DNA from: Arthrobacter gallicola
GTDB lineage: Bacteria > Actinomycetota > Actinomycetes > Actinomycetales > Micrococcaceae
Reading direction: 5' to 3'
NCBI RefSeq assembly: GCF_014836775.1
Contig: NZ_JACSQD010000006.1
Coordinates: 124,001-188,000, forward strand
DNA: 64,000 nucleotides
Position numbers and translations under genes: made by a program. The notes below the pieces were generated by a model. That model did not search any database, was not told the DNA's origin, and saw nothing but the letters and a program-made list of their open reading frames with translations. Below are positions 15,621 to 24,847 of the stretch, one piece after another; positions within the stretch are counted from its first letter, which is position 1, and the number at the start of each line of letters is the position of its first letter.

Positions 15621-16756
15621 CTGACAATCCGCAGCTCGTGAGGGGTCTGGTTGAGCCGCCGGCCGCCGTCGGGCACCACGGTCACAATGTCCTCGATCCG
15701 GACGCCGAACCTGCCGGGCAGATAGATACCGGGTTCGATCGAGAAGCACATGCCGGGCTGGAGGGCCTGGGTCTCGCCCTCGACCATGTACGGCGGTTCG
15801 TGGGTGGTCAGCCCGATGCCGTGGCCCACGCGGTGGATGAAGTAGTTCCCGTAGCCCGCGTCGCTGATGACCGCCCGGGCTGCCCGGTCGATCTCCTGGC
15901 ACTCGACGCCGGGCCGTACGGCCTCGAACCCGGCCTGCTGCGCGTGCCGGACGACGTCGTGAACCTCCTGCTCTTCAGCGGTAGGTTCACCGACGTGCAC
16001 GGTTCGTGTGGTGTCGGATCCGTAGCCGTCCTTGAGACCGCCGAAATCCAGCACCACCATGTCCCCCTCCTGGATGATCCGGGGGCCAATCTCATGGTGC
16101 GGATTGGCACCGTTCGACCCCGAGCCGACGACGGTGAAGTCCACCTGGGAGTGGCCAAACTGGCGCAGCAGGTCGGCCAGGTCCGCGCCGACCTCGGTCT
16201 CGCTGCGGCCGGCGAACCGCAGGGTGACGATTTCCTCGTAGGCCTGGTCCGCGGCCGCGCCTGCCGACGCGAGCCGCTCAATCTCGTCGTCGTCCTTGAT
16301 CGCCCGAAGCATCGGCAGGGCTGTTGTCATCGAAACGTACGACGACGACGGCAGCCGGTCCTGCAGGCCGAGAAGGTGCATGGCCCAGGCCGAGTCAGAC
16401 ATGGCATACCGGCCGGTGGCAGCCAGCAGTGCCGCGGACTCCAGGTAGGGATCACTTCCATCGGTCCAGTCGGTGATCCGCAGGATTGAGGCGCCGGGGG
16501 CCGCTTCTGCGTCCGGCCGTTCAAGCCGCGGAACGATCATCGCAGGCTCCGCGTCGACGGGGACCACGAGCATCGTGATGCGTTCGGTGATGGCCACGGG
16601 CGCATAGCCGGTCAGGTAGAGCAGGTCCGGTCCGGGGGTGACCAGGACGCCGTCCAGCCCGGCCTCCTGTGCCGACTGCGCTGCCCGCCGCAGCCGCGCA
16701 GCGAAGTCATCGGCGGTGAACGGAGCCGGCTCGGGAAGGCTGCGGTGATCGCTCAT
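15617..16756 (-). CDS. M24-family metallopeptidase (Xaa-Pro aminopeptidase/dipeptidase type)
   Basis: A 379-aa pita-bread-fold peptidase with an N-terminal creatinase-like domain (GLDGVLVTPGPDLLYLTGY). All five metal ligands of the M24 family are visible: two Asp in VVLDFGGLKDGYGSDTTRT, His in HRVGHGIGLTTHEPPYM, Glu in CFSIEPGIYLPG and Glu in GVRIEDIVTV. It probably trims N-terminal residues ahead of proline. ATG 16756 gives MSDHRSLPEPAPF; no clear ribosome site supports it over the in-frame alternative at 16792. Confidence 0.9.
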   Translation of the reverse strand: MSDHRSLPEPAPFTADDFAARLRRAAQSAQEAGLDGVLVTPGPDLLYLTGYAPVAITERITMLVVPVDAEPAMIVPRLERPDAEAAPGASILRITDWTDGSDPYLESAALLAATGRYAMSDSAWAMHLLGLQDRLPSSSYVSMTTALPMLRAIKDDDEIERLASAGAAADQAYEEIVTLRFAGRSETEVGADLADLLRQFGHSQVDFTVVGSGSNGANPHHEIGPRIIQEGDMVVLDFGGLKDGYGSDTTRTVHVGEPTAEEQEVHDVVRHAQQAGFEAVRPGVECQEIDRAARAVISDAGYGNYFIHRVGHGIGLTTHEPPYMVEGETQALQPGMCFSIEPGIYLPGRFGVRIEDIVTVVPDGGRRLNQTPHELRIVS

Positions 16757-16840
16757 GGTTGGCAGTCTGATGCGCGGGCCGGGCCCGGTCAATGCGGCGT
16801 CCGCTGGCTGCGGCTTAGAAGGTGTAATCCATTCGGCGGC

Positions 16841-17902
16841 CTACGCTTCGTCGGCAGGGGGCTTGGAACCGGTAGCTTGGGACCGAGGTTCGACGACGTC
16901 GTCGTGCTTGGACGCGCTCTCGTCCTTGTCCTTGTCCTTGTCCTTGTCCTTGTTTTTGGCCTTGCCCTTGCCGAATGGCAGGACTTTCAGCAGCGGGTGC
17001 AGAACCGCCATCACCACCAGCCCCCAGGCGAGTCCGAGGACGGCCGAGCACAGCGTGTTCACGAGCCAGGCCAGGACACCGCCGATAACTGCGATCCCGG
17101 CAACCGGAGCCTCGAGCATGTGCACCAGGTCGTAGGGCAGGTGCCAGCCGAGGTCGTAGGCGCCCTGCAGCATGATGTGTCCGCCGACCCAGAGCATGGC
17201 GATCGTGCCGACCAGGGTGATGGCGGCCAGCACGGAGGGCATCCCCCTGACGAGCAGCTCACCGAAACGCTTCGAGCGAGCGGAGTCCTTGGTGGTCAGA
17301 TGCAGGCCAATGTCGTCCATTTTGACGATGAGGCCGACGGCACCGTACACGAGCACGGTGATGGCAATTGCCACGATGACAAGGATGAACGCCCTGACCC
17401 ACAGCGATTCGCCTGCCACCTCGTTCATGGAGATGACCATAATTTCGCAGGACAGGATGAAGTCGGTGGTGATCGCGCCTTTGACCACCTTTGCTTCTGC
17501 CTCCGGTCCCCGGTCCACGGCCGGGGCCTTCTTGGCCTCGTGGTGGCCGAAGAACTTGTGCCACACCTTCTCGGCCCCCTCGTAGCAAAGGTAGGTGCCG
17601 CCGAGCATCAGAATGAACGGAATGATCCCCGGGATGAAGGCACTGACCAGCAGCAGTGCAGGCAGGATGATCAGCAGCTTGTTCCGGAGCGAACCCCAGA
17701 AGATACGTTTGATCATTGGCAGTTCGCGGGACGGATCTGCCCCGGAGACATACTGCGGGGTCACGGCGGCATCGTCGATCACGACGCCGGCTGCCTTGGC
17801 TCCCGCTTTTGCCGCTCCTGCCGCGATGTCATCTACCGAGGCGGCCGCGATGCGGGCCAGGGCTGCGACGTCGTCCAGCAACGCGACGAGGCCGCCGCTC
17901 AC
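16841..17902 (-). CDS. DUF808 family membrane protein (YedI-like)
   Basis: A 353-aa multi-pass membrane protein. The N-terminus GGLVALLDDVAALARIAAAS with DDIAAGAAKAGAKAAGVVIDD and then VTPQYVSGADPSRELPMIKR is diagnostic for DUF808. Several long hydrophobic segments follow (LLIILPALLLVSAFIPGIIP, FILVIVAIAITVLVYGAVGL, SVLAAITLVGTIAMLWVGG). Function in the family is unknown. The C-terminus is an unusual charged tail, five Lys-Asp pairs encoded by a hexanucleotide tandem repeat. An inverted repeat lies about 64 bp upstream of the start. Confidence 0.9.
   Translation of the reverse strand: MSGGLVALLDDVAALARIAAASVDDIAAGAAKAGAKAAGVVIDDAAVTPQYVSGADPSRELPMIKRIFWGSLRNKLLIILPALLLVSAFIPGIIPFILMLGGTYLCYEGAEKVWHKFFGHHEAKKAPAVDRGPEAEAKVVKGAITTDFILSCEIMVISMNEVAGESLWVRAFILVIVAIAITVLVYGAVGLIVKMDDIGLHLTTKDSARSKRFGELLVRGMPSVLAAITLVGTIAMLWVGGHIMLQGAYDLGWHLPYDLVHMLEAPVAGIAVIGGVLAWLVNTLCSAVLGLAWGLVVMAVLHPLLKVLPFGKGKAKNKDKDKDKDKDESASKHDDVVEPRSQATGSKPPADEA
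16923..16952 (-). repeat. hexanucleotide tandem repeat (TCCTTG)5 inside the DUF808 gene
   Basis: Five perfect copies of TCCTTG, read on the coding strand as CAAGGA, encode (Lys-Asp)n. Because the unit is 6 bp, copy-number change alters tail length without a frameshift. Confidence 0.95.
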
Positions 17903-17965
17903 AGTCCGGCTCCGTGCTGGTTGCGGGTGGCCTGAGCATGGAGGCCGCGGGTGAGGTGCGTGATT

Positions 17966-17985
17966 GCCATACTTAATTGTATGGC
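17966..17985. promoter_or_regulatory. inverted repeat upstream of the DUF808 gene
   Basis: GCCATAC-TTAATT-GTATGGC: two perfect 7-bp arms around a 6-bp AT centre, in an otherwise GC-rich stretch. On the minus strand it contains TACAAT, a plausible -10 hexamer for the DUF808 gene, so this is a candidate operator. Confidence 0.45.
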
Positions 17986-18130
17986 GATGGCTACCCCCGG
18001 CTCAGGATTCGCGTGTGTTGGGGTCGGCCGTGTGGCTCATAGCGAGGAACTCCGCAAGCAGGAAAACCTGCTCCAGCTCTTTTGCGTGACGTTCCTCCGG
18101 ATGGTCTGCGGCTGATTGGGGCGCGCCGTC

Positions 18131-18913
18131 CTAGTTTGCTCCCAGGCGGGTACCTTCGGCTTCAGCCCCCGTTACCCACTGGGTCGCTGCAGGCACGGCC
18201 TTCGGCGCCCGCAGGAAAGCTTCCAACGCCGCGGACACCGAACCGTAGTCCTGCACCAGCCTTCGCGGCAGAGCACCGACTGCCTTGCCCATGGAAACCT
18301 CGACCATTGCGTCCGACGCCAGATCCTGGTTCGCAAGCACTGCCCACGTCCGCCCGTCCACACTGCGGTGGCAGACATAACCCGAAGCAGGTCCACCGGC
18401 AACCTCAAAGCGAGCTGTCCCCTGGACCACCGTCAAACGCCACTTTGCCTTGCCGTCCAGTGCCCGCAAAGCCGTCTCAGCTGCCTGGCGGGCACCCGCG
18501 AGGGTGTCGAATTTCCGGCCGTCTACCAGCCACGCAGACTTCTTCACCGCCGGCGCTTTCTGTTTCTTCATTCCAGCCCGCCACCCGACGCCGATATTCG
18601 ATCCGCCGACGAGTCCTCCCAACCATGCCACGCCAGCAGAACCATAGTCATCGACGTTTGTCAGAAGTACGAATGCCACTATCAACGCCCCGACCAGACA
18701 CACCAGCGCCACCCACGCCTGGCGCATCCCGAACCGAAAGAGCCAGATCCCCACGACCGGTCCCGCCACCAGCGCCGCCACGGCGACGGACGTAACTTCG
18801 AATTGTCCCAGGAAAACCAAAGCAACGGATCCGAAGAAAATAGCACTGCCCAAGACGAGGTAGCCCAGCCCCGACTCCTGTTTCGACCTGGACTTCTTAG
18901 CTGTTCTATTCAT
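18131..18913 (-). CDS. small multi-pass membrane protein downstream of the Rhs gene (candidate immunity protein)
   Basis: A 260-aa protein of no family I recognise. After a basic N-terminus (MNRTAKKSRSKQ) it has about four hydrophobic segments in the first 110 residues (GYLVLGSAIFFGSVALVFLG; VAVAALVAGPVVGIWLF; WVALVCLVGALIVAFVLL; VAWLGGLVGGSNIGVG), then a basic hinge (KKQKAPAVKK) and a soluble C-terminal domain. ATG 18913 lies 14 bp after the Rhs stop and is preceded by GCGGGAA; the earlier in-frame start would overlap the Rhs gene. Position directly behind a polymorphic-toxin gene is where immunity genes sit, and a membrane location would suit a membrane-acting toxin. Both points are inference. 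Confidence 0.7.
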   Translation of the reverse strand: MNRTAKKSRSKQESGLGYLVLGSAIFFGSVALVFLGQFEVTSVAVAALVAGPVVGIWLFRFGMRQAWVALVCLVGALIVAFVLLTNVDDYGSAGVAWLGGLVGGSNIGVGWRAGMKKQKAPAVKKSAWLVDGRKFDTLAGARQAAETALRALDGKAKWRLTVVQGTARFEVAGGPASGYVCHRSVDGRTWAVLANQDLASDAMVEVSMGKAVGALPRRLVQDYGSVSAALEAFLRAPKAVPAATQWVTGAEAEGTRLGAN

Positions 18914-18927
18914 GTTCCCGCTCGCAT

Positions 18928-21900
18928 TTACCAGCCCATTACTTGCCTGATCGTGTCGCCACCCGCACCTACTGAGAGGCCACCCACGGTGCCTCCCCAC
19001 AACCCAATGGTATTAGTTTGTGCGAAATTGAACGCGCCCGAGAGTGTTCTCGGTGCGAAATAGGGCATCTGCTTAAGGGTATTAACGCCCGTCTGCTCAA
19101 GGTAGCCTCCAACGACCGGCAGCTTGTTGATGGGCATTGCCGTCGCAACGGTGCCAAACAACGCACTCGTACCGATGTTTACTGGATCTACGCTTTTGCC
19201 CGATATAGCGCCGTCTAGAGCGGCGCCACCACCGGCACCCATCCCTCCCATACCCGCGGTCAGGACCGTTGAGAGAAAACTTGTGGACGATCTGCCAGCA
19301 GCCATGGCCAGTGAGCCTCCGAAGGGGACTGCGAGGCCGCCAACGGCTCCGGCGAATCCGCCTCCCGCGATGGATCCAGCAAACTCCCAGCCGTTCTTGA
19401 TTTGCCAATCGTTTTTCGCCAAGTAGGTGGCTCCGCCACCCAACGAGCCCAGCCCTCCTCCGACGCCGGCTGCCGTCCTGAAGGCTGCCGCCGCCTGAGC
19501 CGGTGCGGCCGTCACCAAGCCCTTGGCCCACGTTGCTGCACCCCCGCCGATCGCGCCGGTGACCCCGCCCACCGCGGCATTGCCGAGGACGGACCACCAG
19601 TCCACCGACCCGCTTTGCATGTCCTGGGAAATCATCGACATCCCACCACTAGCCAGTGCACCGGCAATAGCCCCCGCGGCAATGAGGTTCAGCCCGGGAA
19701 CGAACATCACCCCAACAGCTGCGGCGACCGCAACGGCCCCCAGAATGGTCTCCCAATGGCTGCCAGCCTGCTGGTCGTAAGCCTTCAGTTCCTCATCCGT
19801 CAACGGCCGCAAGCCGGTGGGATCCGTAGCGTTCAGCGGGTTGTTCCCGGCGTAGGAGTACGGGTTTCCGTCCCATCCAGCACCGAGCACCGGTGTCAGC
19901 GGATCGGTGGAGAGGAAGCCACGGGCCATGGGGTCATAGGCCCGGGCGCCGAGCCATTCCAGGCCCGCGATCTCCAGGCCGCCGCCACCGGTCAGGCTCA
20001 CCCCGGACGGCAGCATCCCCGCCGGCCCGGACAACCCGGCCAACGCCCCCGGGGTACCCATCCCGGCAGCTGCACCCGGTTCCGGAACCATAGACACGCC
20101 CAGCACCGCCCACGGATCAGCTTCATCGGTGGGTCGGGCGGCACGCCACCCCGGCGCCAGCCACGATTCCCCGAAACCGGTGACGCCGCCGGGCAGGTTC
20201 AACACCTGCTGGTCGCTGATACCCGCCAGCGTGGGCACGGGGTTCGCGGTGTCCCACCAGACCGGGCAGCCATCCACTGAGGCCAGTTCACCCAGGGCGT
20301 CCACCCAGAGTTCGTGCCCGGTTGTCTTCTCCCCGTCGCGGGTGCGGTCCACCGTGCCACGCAGATACCCGGCCGCACCCCAGACGTACTCGGTCCAGGA
20401 CCCATCCGGGCCAATCAGCCGGGAACGGCGTCCCAGCCCGTCGTACACATACTCCGTCCGGGACCCGTCCGGTTCGGTCACCGAGACCAGCTGGCCGGCC
20501 GCATCATAGGCAAACGATCGGGGTCCGGCCGGGGTGAACTCCCGCACCAAACGCCCGCCGTCGTCGTACTGCCACTCCGAGACCTGTGTCCGGGCCGAGG
20601 ACGCAGCACCGGATTCCCCCAACGGGGTGGTCGCCGCGGCGATCAGCTGCCCCGCACCGTCATACCCGTACCGGGTGACCGTCCCGGCGCGGGTCAGGCC
20701 GGTGATCCGGCCGTCCTCGTCCCGGCCGATCAGCGTGATATCCGCCGCCTCTGCGGAGTCTGACCCGTTAACCCAGCTGTGTTCGGCCAGGACCCCGTTC
20801 CGATACTCCCACTCCTGCACCAGCTCCCCCGCCGTCACAGCGGTCAGCCGCCCGGCAGCATCATGGGTAAACGTTGCCTCGCCGAGCCGGGGATTGTGAA
20901 CGCTCTTCACCCGGCCGGCAGCGTCACGGGAGTAGGTGGTCGTGGTTCCGGTGGTGTCGGTGAACCCGGTCCGGTGCCCGTCGGCGTCATAGGACCAGGA
21001 CAAGCCCTGCCCGCCCCGTGTCCGGGAGGTCAGCTGGCCGCGCCGGTCAAAACCGAGCTCGTGCTCCACGACCAGCCCGTCATCCCCGGTGTGATCAGTG
21101 ATGACCACCCGCCGGGACACGGCATCCCGGTCAACACTGCACAGCAGTCTCCCGTTGAAAGAGGTGCTCTTCTCCCGGCCCGCCGCGTCATACGTCCAGG
21201 CGGTGGTGTTCCCGTCCGGATCCGTCTGCGTGAGCTGCCGCCCCGCAGGGTCATACGTGGCCGTCGTGACCCGGCCCAGCGGATCCGTCACCGACTCCAC
21301 CTGATCCGTCTCCGTATACGAACGGACGGTGACCCCGCCGGTCGGGTCGGTGATCCGGACCAGCCGGCCACGGGAGTCATACTCGAACCGGGTCCGCCCA
21401 CCCACACCGTTGACCGTCTCGACCAGTTCCCCGGCCTGGTTGTACTTGAACCGGCGGGTCCCGTACCAGGAATCCTGCGAGAAACTCAGGCGTCCGGCCT
21501 TGTCATACCCGTACCGGGCCACCCCGGAGCCGGGGCTGCGGCGCAGCACCAGCCGCCCGCACGCGTCATAACCGAACGTCTCGGTGTCCCCGGTCGGCAG
21601 GATCCGGGCCACGACCCGCTGATCGACGTCGTAGACCAGTTCCGTGACCGCGCCCAGCGGATCCGTGGTCTTCCAGGGCCGGCCGCAGTCATCGTACTCG
21701 TACCGGGTCACCGCCCCGGACGGGGACGTGATCGAGGTGATCTTCCCGGCAACATCCCGGCCCAGGACCGTGAGCCCGCCCTCGCCGTCGAGCAGTTCCA
21801 CCGGGTTCCCGGCCGCGTCATACGTGACCAGCTCTGCGGTGCCGTCCTCGGCTTCGGACCGGACGGGCCGCCCGTACTCATCGAAACTATAGGTTGCGGC

Positions 21901-24621
21901 GCAGAACGCGTCCCGGATTACCGCGGTCCCGGACTTCCGGTCCGTGGACGCATCGATCCGCACCCCGGTGGGATCCACGACCGCGGTCAGCGTACCAACC
22001 TTGTCATACTCCCGGATCCAGTCGTGCCCGGCCGGGTCCGTGATCCCGGTCAGCCGGGACAGTGTGTCGTGGGTGAAGCCCCAGCGCGCGCCGTCGGGCA
22101 GGACCGCGGCAGTAACATTGCCGAGCTCATCAAAGATCCGCTCAATGCTCCGTCCCAGCGGGTCCGTGGTGCGCACCAGTTCGCCGTTGGCGGCGTAGTC
22201 CAGTGCGGTCCGCCCGCCGTCCGGGGCAATCACGGCGGTGATCCGGCCGGCGGTGTCGTGTTCGAAGGACCAGGCAGCACCGTCGGGGTCCTCCCGCCGG
22301 ACCAGCAGCCCGGCAGCGTCATAGGTGAAGCGGGTCTGCGCGCCGGACGGGCTGATGGCTGTGACGGGCCGGCCGGCGGAGTCACGGACAATCCGTGCGG
22401 TATCCCCGGCCGCATTGGACGTGGCGGTCAGCTCCCCGTAAGCGTCGTACTCGAAGCCGACGCTCACCCCGGCCGGATCCACCACCCGGATCAGCAGCCC
22501 GTCCCGCCAGGTCAGTTCGGTACGCCCGCCCAAGGGATCCAGGATCACCGCCGGATCCCGGCTGAGCTCATCCGCATACTCATACGTGACCACCGACCCG
22601 GACTCGGTAACCAGGGTGGTGATCCGGTCCTGCTCATCCCACCCGTAGGTCAGGTCCGCGCCCTCAGCCGTGACAGTCCGGGTCTTCCGGCCACGCTCGT
22701 CATAGGCGTGCACGGTGACGGACCCGTCGCGCTCGGTAAAGGAGACCAGGTTCCCATGCGCATCGTAGGCCATGGACTGGCGCTGGTCATGGGAATCCAG
22801 CACCCCAACCAGACGGCCCTTGGCATCAGCGATCCAGGAATTGGACCGGGTGCCGTCCTCATCGGAGACCACAGTGACCCGGCCGGGAAGATACGCGAAC
22901 CGGGTCCGCCGCCCGTGCTGGGTCAGCTGCAGGACCACCCGGCCCTGCTCGTCATACGTGTTCTCCGCTTCCAGCACCCCGGCAGCCGAGTAGACGGCGT
23001 CGATCAGACCCTGCTCATTCCACCGGTAGGTGCGGGTGCCGGTTTCGGTGGTCACCGTGACCAGCCGGCCGGCATCGTCGTACCCGTACTCCACCCGGCG
23101 CCCGTCCGAAGCCCGGACCACCGCGATGAGGCCCTCCACGTACTCCACGTCCAGGAACCGGCCCCGCACATGCTCCACACGACTCACCACTGCGGTGACA
23201 GCATTGTCGGCGGAGGTTGCGGCGTCGTCAGAGGTTGCGGCGGCGTCCGCCTCCCCGACACCTGCTGCGCTGTCCGCGACGATGCTGTCCCGGAGCACGG
23301 AAACGGTGCGGCCGGGCCCGGCGCCGGTGCCCAGCCACTGACCGGCCAGCGTGTAAGCCCACCAGGTGCCCTGGTTATCCCGGACCACCAGCACCTCGGT
23401 ACTGCCCGCGGGCACGGACGTCAGTTCCCCCAGGACCGGCGCAGTCACCGGTTCCCGGGTCAGCCAGTAGTTCTCGCCCACACCGCGGGCCCAGCCCTGC
23501 CCGTCGCGGGGGAAGTCCACGGCCCGGCCGTCCGCCAGCACCCACCGACAGCCCTCATCGGAGAGCACCAGATGCTGATCCAGGACCGAAGCCCAGCCCG
23601 GACCAAACACACCCGGGACTTCAAGGCCGGAGGCCAGCGAGTTATACATCCGGGTCAGCAGCAGGTTCGAAGCGGTCCCGGTGAACCCCAGATCCGCTTC
23701 CGGCTCAATGAAGTTACCCGTGGCAGTGTTCACCGGGTCATTGGCGTACCCCGTGCTGGGCATCGCACCCGCGGCCGTCGGCGGATCGATGGCCAAGGCC
23801 GAGCGAGTGGCACTGATCCCGGCGGCCGCGAGGGCTTCGTTCAGCGCCGCATCCGAAACGGTGGAGACGTTGCCTTCCCCGCCGGCGGCGGCAAAGGCAT
23901 CGGCCATCTGAACCGCCCACCGGGCATCGTTCTCGTTGGCATCCAGATACTGGCGGTAGGCGCGGATCACCCCTGCGGCGTCAATCCGGCCCCAGTAGCA
24001 GCTGGAAGCAAAGGAGGAGAGGTGGCCTTCCAAGGTGCCGGGAGCCCCGGCCAGGCTTGAATCCAAACTCCGTGAGTTGGCGGCAAAGGTCCGAAGGTTC
24101 GAGGGACGGGCGGAGGTGGTGCCGCCGCCGTATCCGCCGCCGGAGGGCGGGGTGCTCCTGGACCCGGAAGACGCAGTGGCCGGGGCGAACGTCGGCGCGG
24201 GACCGGGGTTCATGTTGGGACGGGGATCCTCACCCCAGATCCAGTCCCCTACTTCCTCGAGCCAGCTGCGGTTATTGTGCCGGCGGACCCATTCATTGTT
24301 TTCCCGCCGTCGGGCGTCCTCTTCCCGCCCGGCGTCAATCATCTGCTGAACATAACCGGCAACCGTCCGCAGCGCTGATGCCAATGCGCTTGCATCGCTG
24401 GCTGCCGTGGTGGCGTTGGTCTGGAATACTTCGGAGAAATGTCCCTTGAAATCTTCTTTCGCTGCCGAGACATAGGAATACCGCGCCCCGGTTTGTCCCT
24501 CCAGACGAGATGCTTCCGTTTCGAAGGCTCTCTTCACGTCCCCAGCTACGGCATAACTGAAGCGTCCCCCGTTCGAAGCATCCGAAGCCGGCAACAACGG
24601 CATTTCAACGAAATCGGTCAC
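18928..24621 (-). CDS. Rhs/YD-repeat polymorphic toxin-like protein
   Basis: A protein of about 1,897 residues. In order: an N-terminal helical region (about 1-130, WXG100-like spacing in FQTNATTAASDASALASALR) that could be a type VII targeting module; a Pro/Ser/Gly linker; a DUF6531-type segment (DPVNTATGNFIEPEADLGFT); some thirty YD repeats of the form G-x3-RY-x-YD-x2-GR; the Rhs closing motif RAYDPMARGFLSTDPLTP and PYSYAGNNPLNATDPTGL ending near 1604; then a 293-residue variable tip. The tip is hydrophobic and glycine-rich (GVGGGLGSLGGGATYL, GMGGMGAGGGAAL), with no nuclease or deaminase motif I recognise. GTG 24621 is chosen over ATG 24603 because of an upstream GGGGGG. The WXG100 gene lies upstream and the candidate immunity gene follows. 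Confidence 0.92.
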   Translation of the reverse strand: MTDFVEMPLLPASDASNGGRFSYAVAGDVKRAFETEASRLEGQTGARYSYVSAAKEDFKGHFSEVFQTNATTAASDASALASALRTVAGYVQQMIDAGREEDARRRENNEWVRRHNNRSWLEEVGDWIWGEDPRPNMNPGPAPTFAPATASSGSRSTPPSGGGYGGGTTSARPSNLRTFAANSRSLDSSLAGAPGTLEGHLSSFASSCYWGRIDAAGVIRAYRQYLDANENDARWAVQMADAFAAAGGEGNVSTVSDAALNEALAAAGISATRSALAIDPPTAAGAMPSTGYANDPVNTATGNFIEPEADLGFTGTASNLLLTRMYNSLASGLEVPGVFGPGWASVLDQHLVLSDEGCRWVLADGRAVDFPRDGQGWARGVGENYWLTREPVTAPVLGELTSVPAGSTEVLVVRDNQGTWWAYTLAGQWLGTGAGPGRTVSVLRDSIVADSAAGVGEADAAATSDDAATSADNAVTAVVSRVEHVRGRFLDVEYVEGLIAVVRASDGRRVEYGYDDAGRLVTVTTETGTRTYRWNEQGLIDAVYSAAGVLEAENTYDEQGRVVLQLTQHGRRTRFAYLPGRVTVVSDEDGTRSNSWIADAKGRLVGVLDSHDQRQSMAYDAHGNLVSFTERDGSVTVHAYDERGRKTRTVTAEGADLTYGWDEQDRITTLVTESGSVVTYEYADELSRDPAVILDPLGGRTELTWRDGLLIRVVDPAGVSVGFEYDAYGELTATSNAAGDTARIVRDSAGRPVTAISPSGAQTRFTYDAAGLLVRREDPDGAAWSFEHDTAGRITAVIAPDGGRTALDYAANGELVRTTDPLGRSIERIFDELGNVTAAVLPDGARWGFTHDTLSRLTGITDPAGHDWIREYDKVGTLTAVVDPTGVRIDASTDRKSGTAVIRDAFCAATYSFDEYGRPVRSEAEDGTAELVTYDAAGNPVELLDGEGGLTVLGRDVAGKITSITSPSGAVTRYEYDDCGRPWKTTDPLGAVTELVYDVDQRVVARILPTGDTETFGYDACGRLVLRRSPGSGVARYGYDKAGRLSFSQDSWYGTRRFKYNQAGELVETVNGVGGRTRFEYDSRGRLVRITDPTGGVTVRSYTETDQVESVTDPLGRVTTATYDPAGRQLTQTDPDGNTTAWTYDAAGREKSTSFNGRLLCSVDRDAVSRRVVITDHTGDDGLVVEHELGFDRRGQLTSRTRGGQGLSWSYDADGHRTGFTDTTGTTTTYSRDAAGRVKSVHNPRLGEATFTHDAAGRLTAVTAGELVQEWEYRNGVLAEHSWVNGSDSAEAADITLIGRDEDGRITGLTRAGTVTRYGYDGAGQLIAAATTPLGESGAASSARTQVSEWQYDDGGRLVREFTPAGPRSFAYDAAGQLVSVTEPDGSRTEYVYDGLGRRSRLIGPDGSWTEYVWGAAGYLRGTVDRTRDGEKTTGHELWVDALGELASVDGCPVWWDTANPVPTLAGISDQQVLNLPGGVTGFGESWLAPGWRAARPTDEADPWAVLGVSMVPEPGAAAGMGTPGALAGLSGPAGMLPSGVSLTGGGGLEIAGLEWLGARAYDPMARGFLSTDPLTPVLGAGWDGNPYSYAGNNPLNATDPTGLRPLTDEELKAYDQQAGSHWETILGAVAVAAAVGVMFVPGLNLIAAGAIAGALASGGMSMISQDMQSGSVDWWSVLGNAAVGGVTGAIGGGAATWAKGLVTAAPAQAAAAFRTAAGVGGGLGSLGGGATYLAKNDWQIKNGWEFAGSIAGGGFAGAVGGLAVPFGGSLAMAAGRSSTSFLSTVLTAGMGGMGAGGGAALDGAISGKSVDPVNIGTSALFGTVATAMPINKLPVVGGYLEQTGVNTLKQMPYFAPRTLSGAFNFAQTNTIGLWGGTVGGLSVGAGGDTIRQVMGW

Positions 24622-24847
24622 AATCAGCGCCCCCCACTGAATAAAATCTGAAACGCGTAACGGCGGGAAGCTCCCGATCGCCACGGCAAACGGCACACGA
24701 CAAAACCCATAGCGGGTCGGTGGACATCCTCGACCGTTATGCATGACCCGGCCGGGACGAAAATGCTGATGCGGGCCAGGCAGCCGCAGGTTAAAAAGAT
24801 ACGGCTACCCGGCCCTCACACCGAAAACTGCCCGATTCTTCGGGGTT
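24622..24847. other. spacer between the WXG100 and Rhs genes
   Basis: About 225 bp on the transcript of the two minus-strand genes. I see no ORF with a ribosome site and no strong terminator, so the WXG100 and Rhs genes could be co-transcribed. Part of it is AT-richer than the flanks. Confidence 0.4.

Noticed and set aside
20600..23100. Regularly spaced similar segments resembling a repeat array
   Set aside because: These are degenerate protein-coding YD repeats, not CRISPR repeats; no identical units with unique spacers.
20779..24060. 1,093-residue open frame on the plus strand antisense to the Rhs gene
   Set aside because: It is a shadow of the GC-rich Rhs repeats; composition is Pro/Gly/Arg/His without domains, and the Rhs frame has clear YD motifs.
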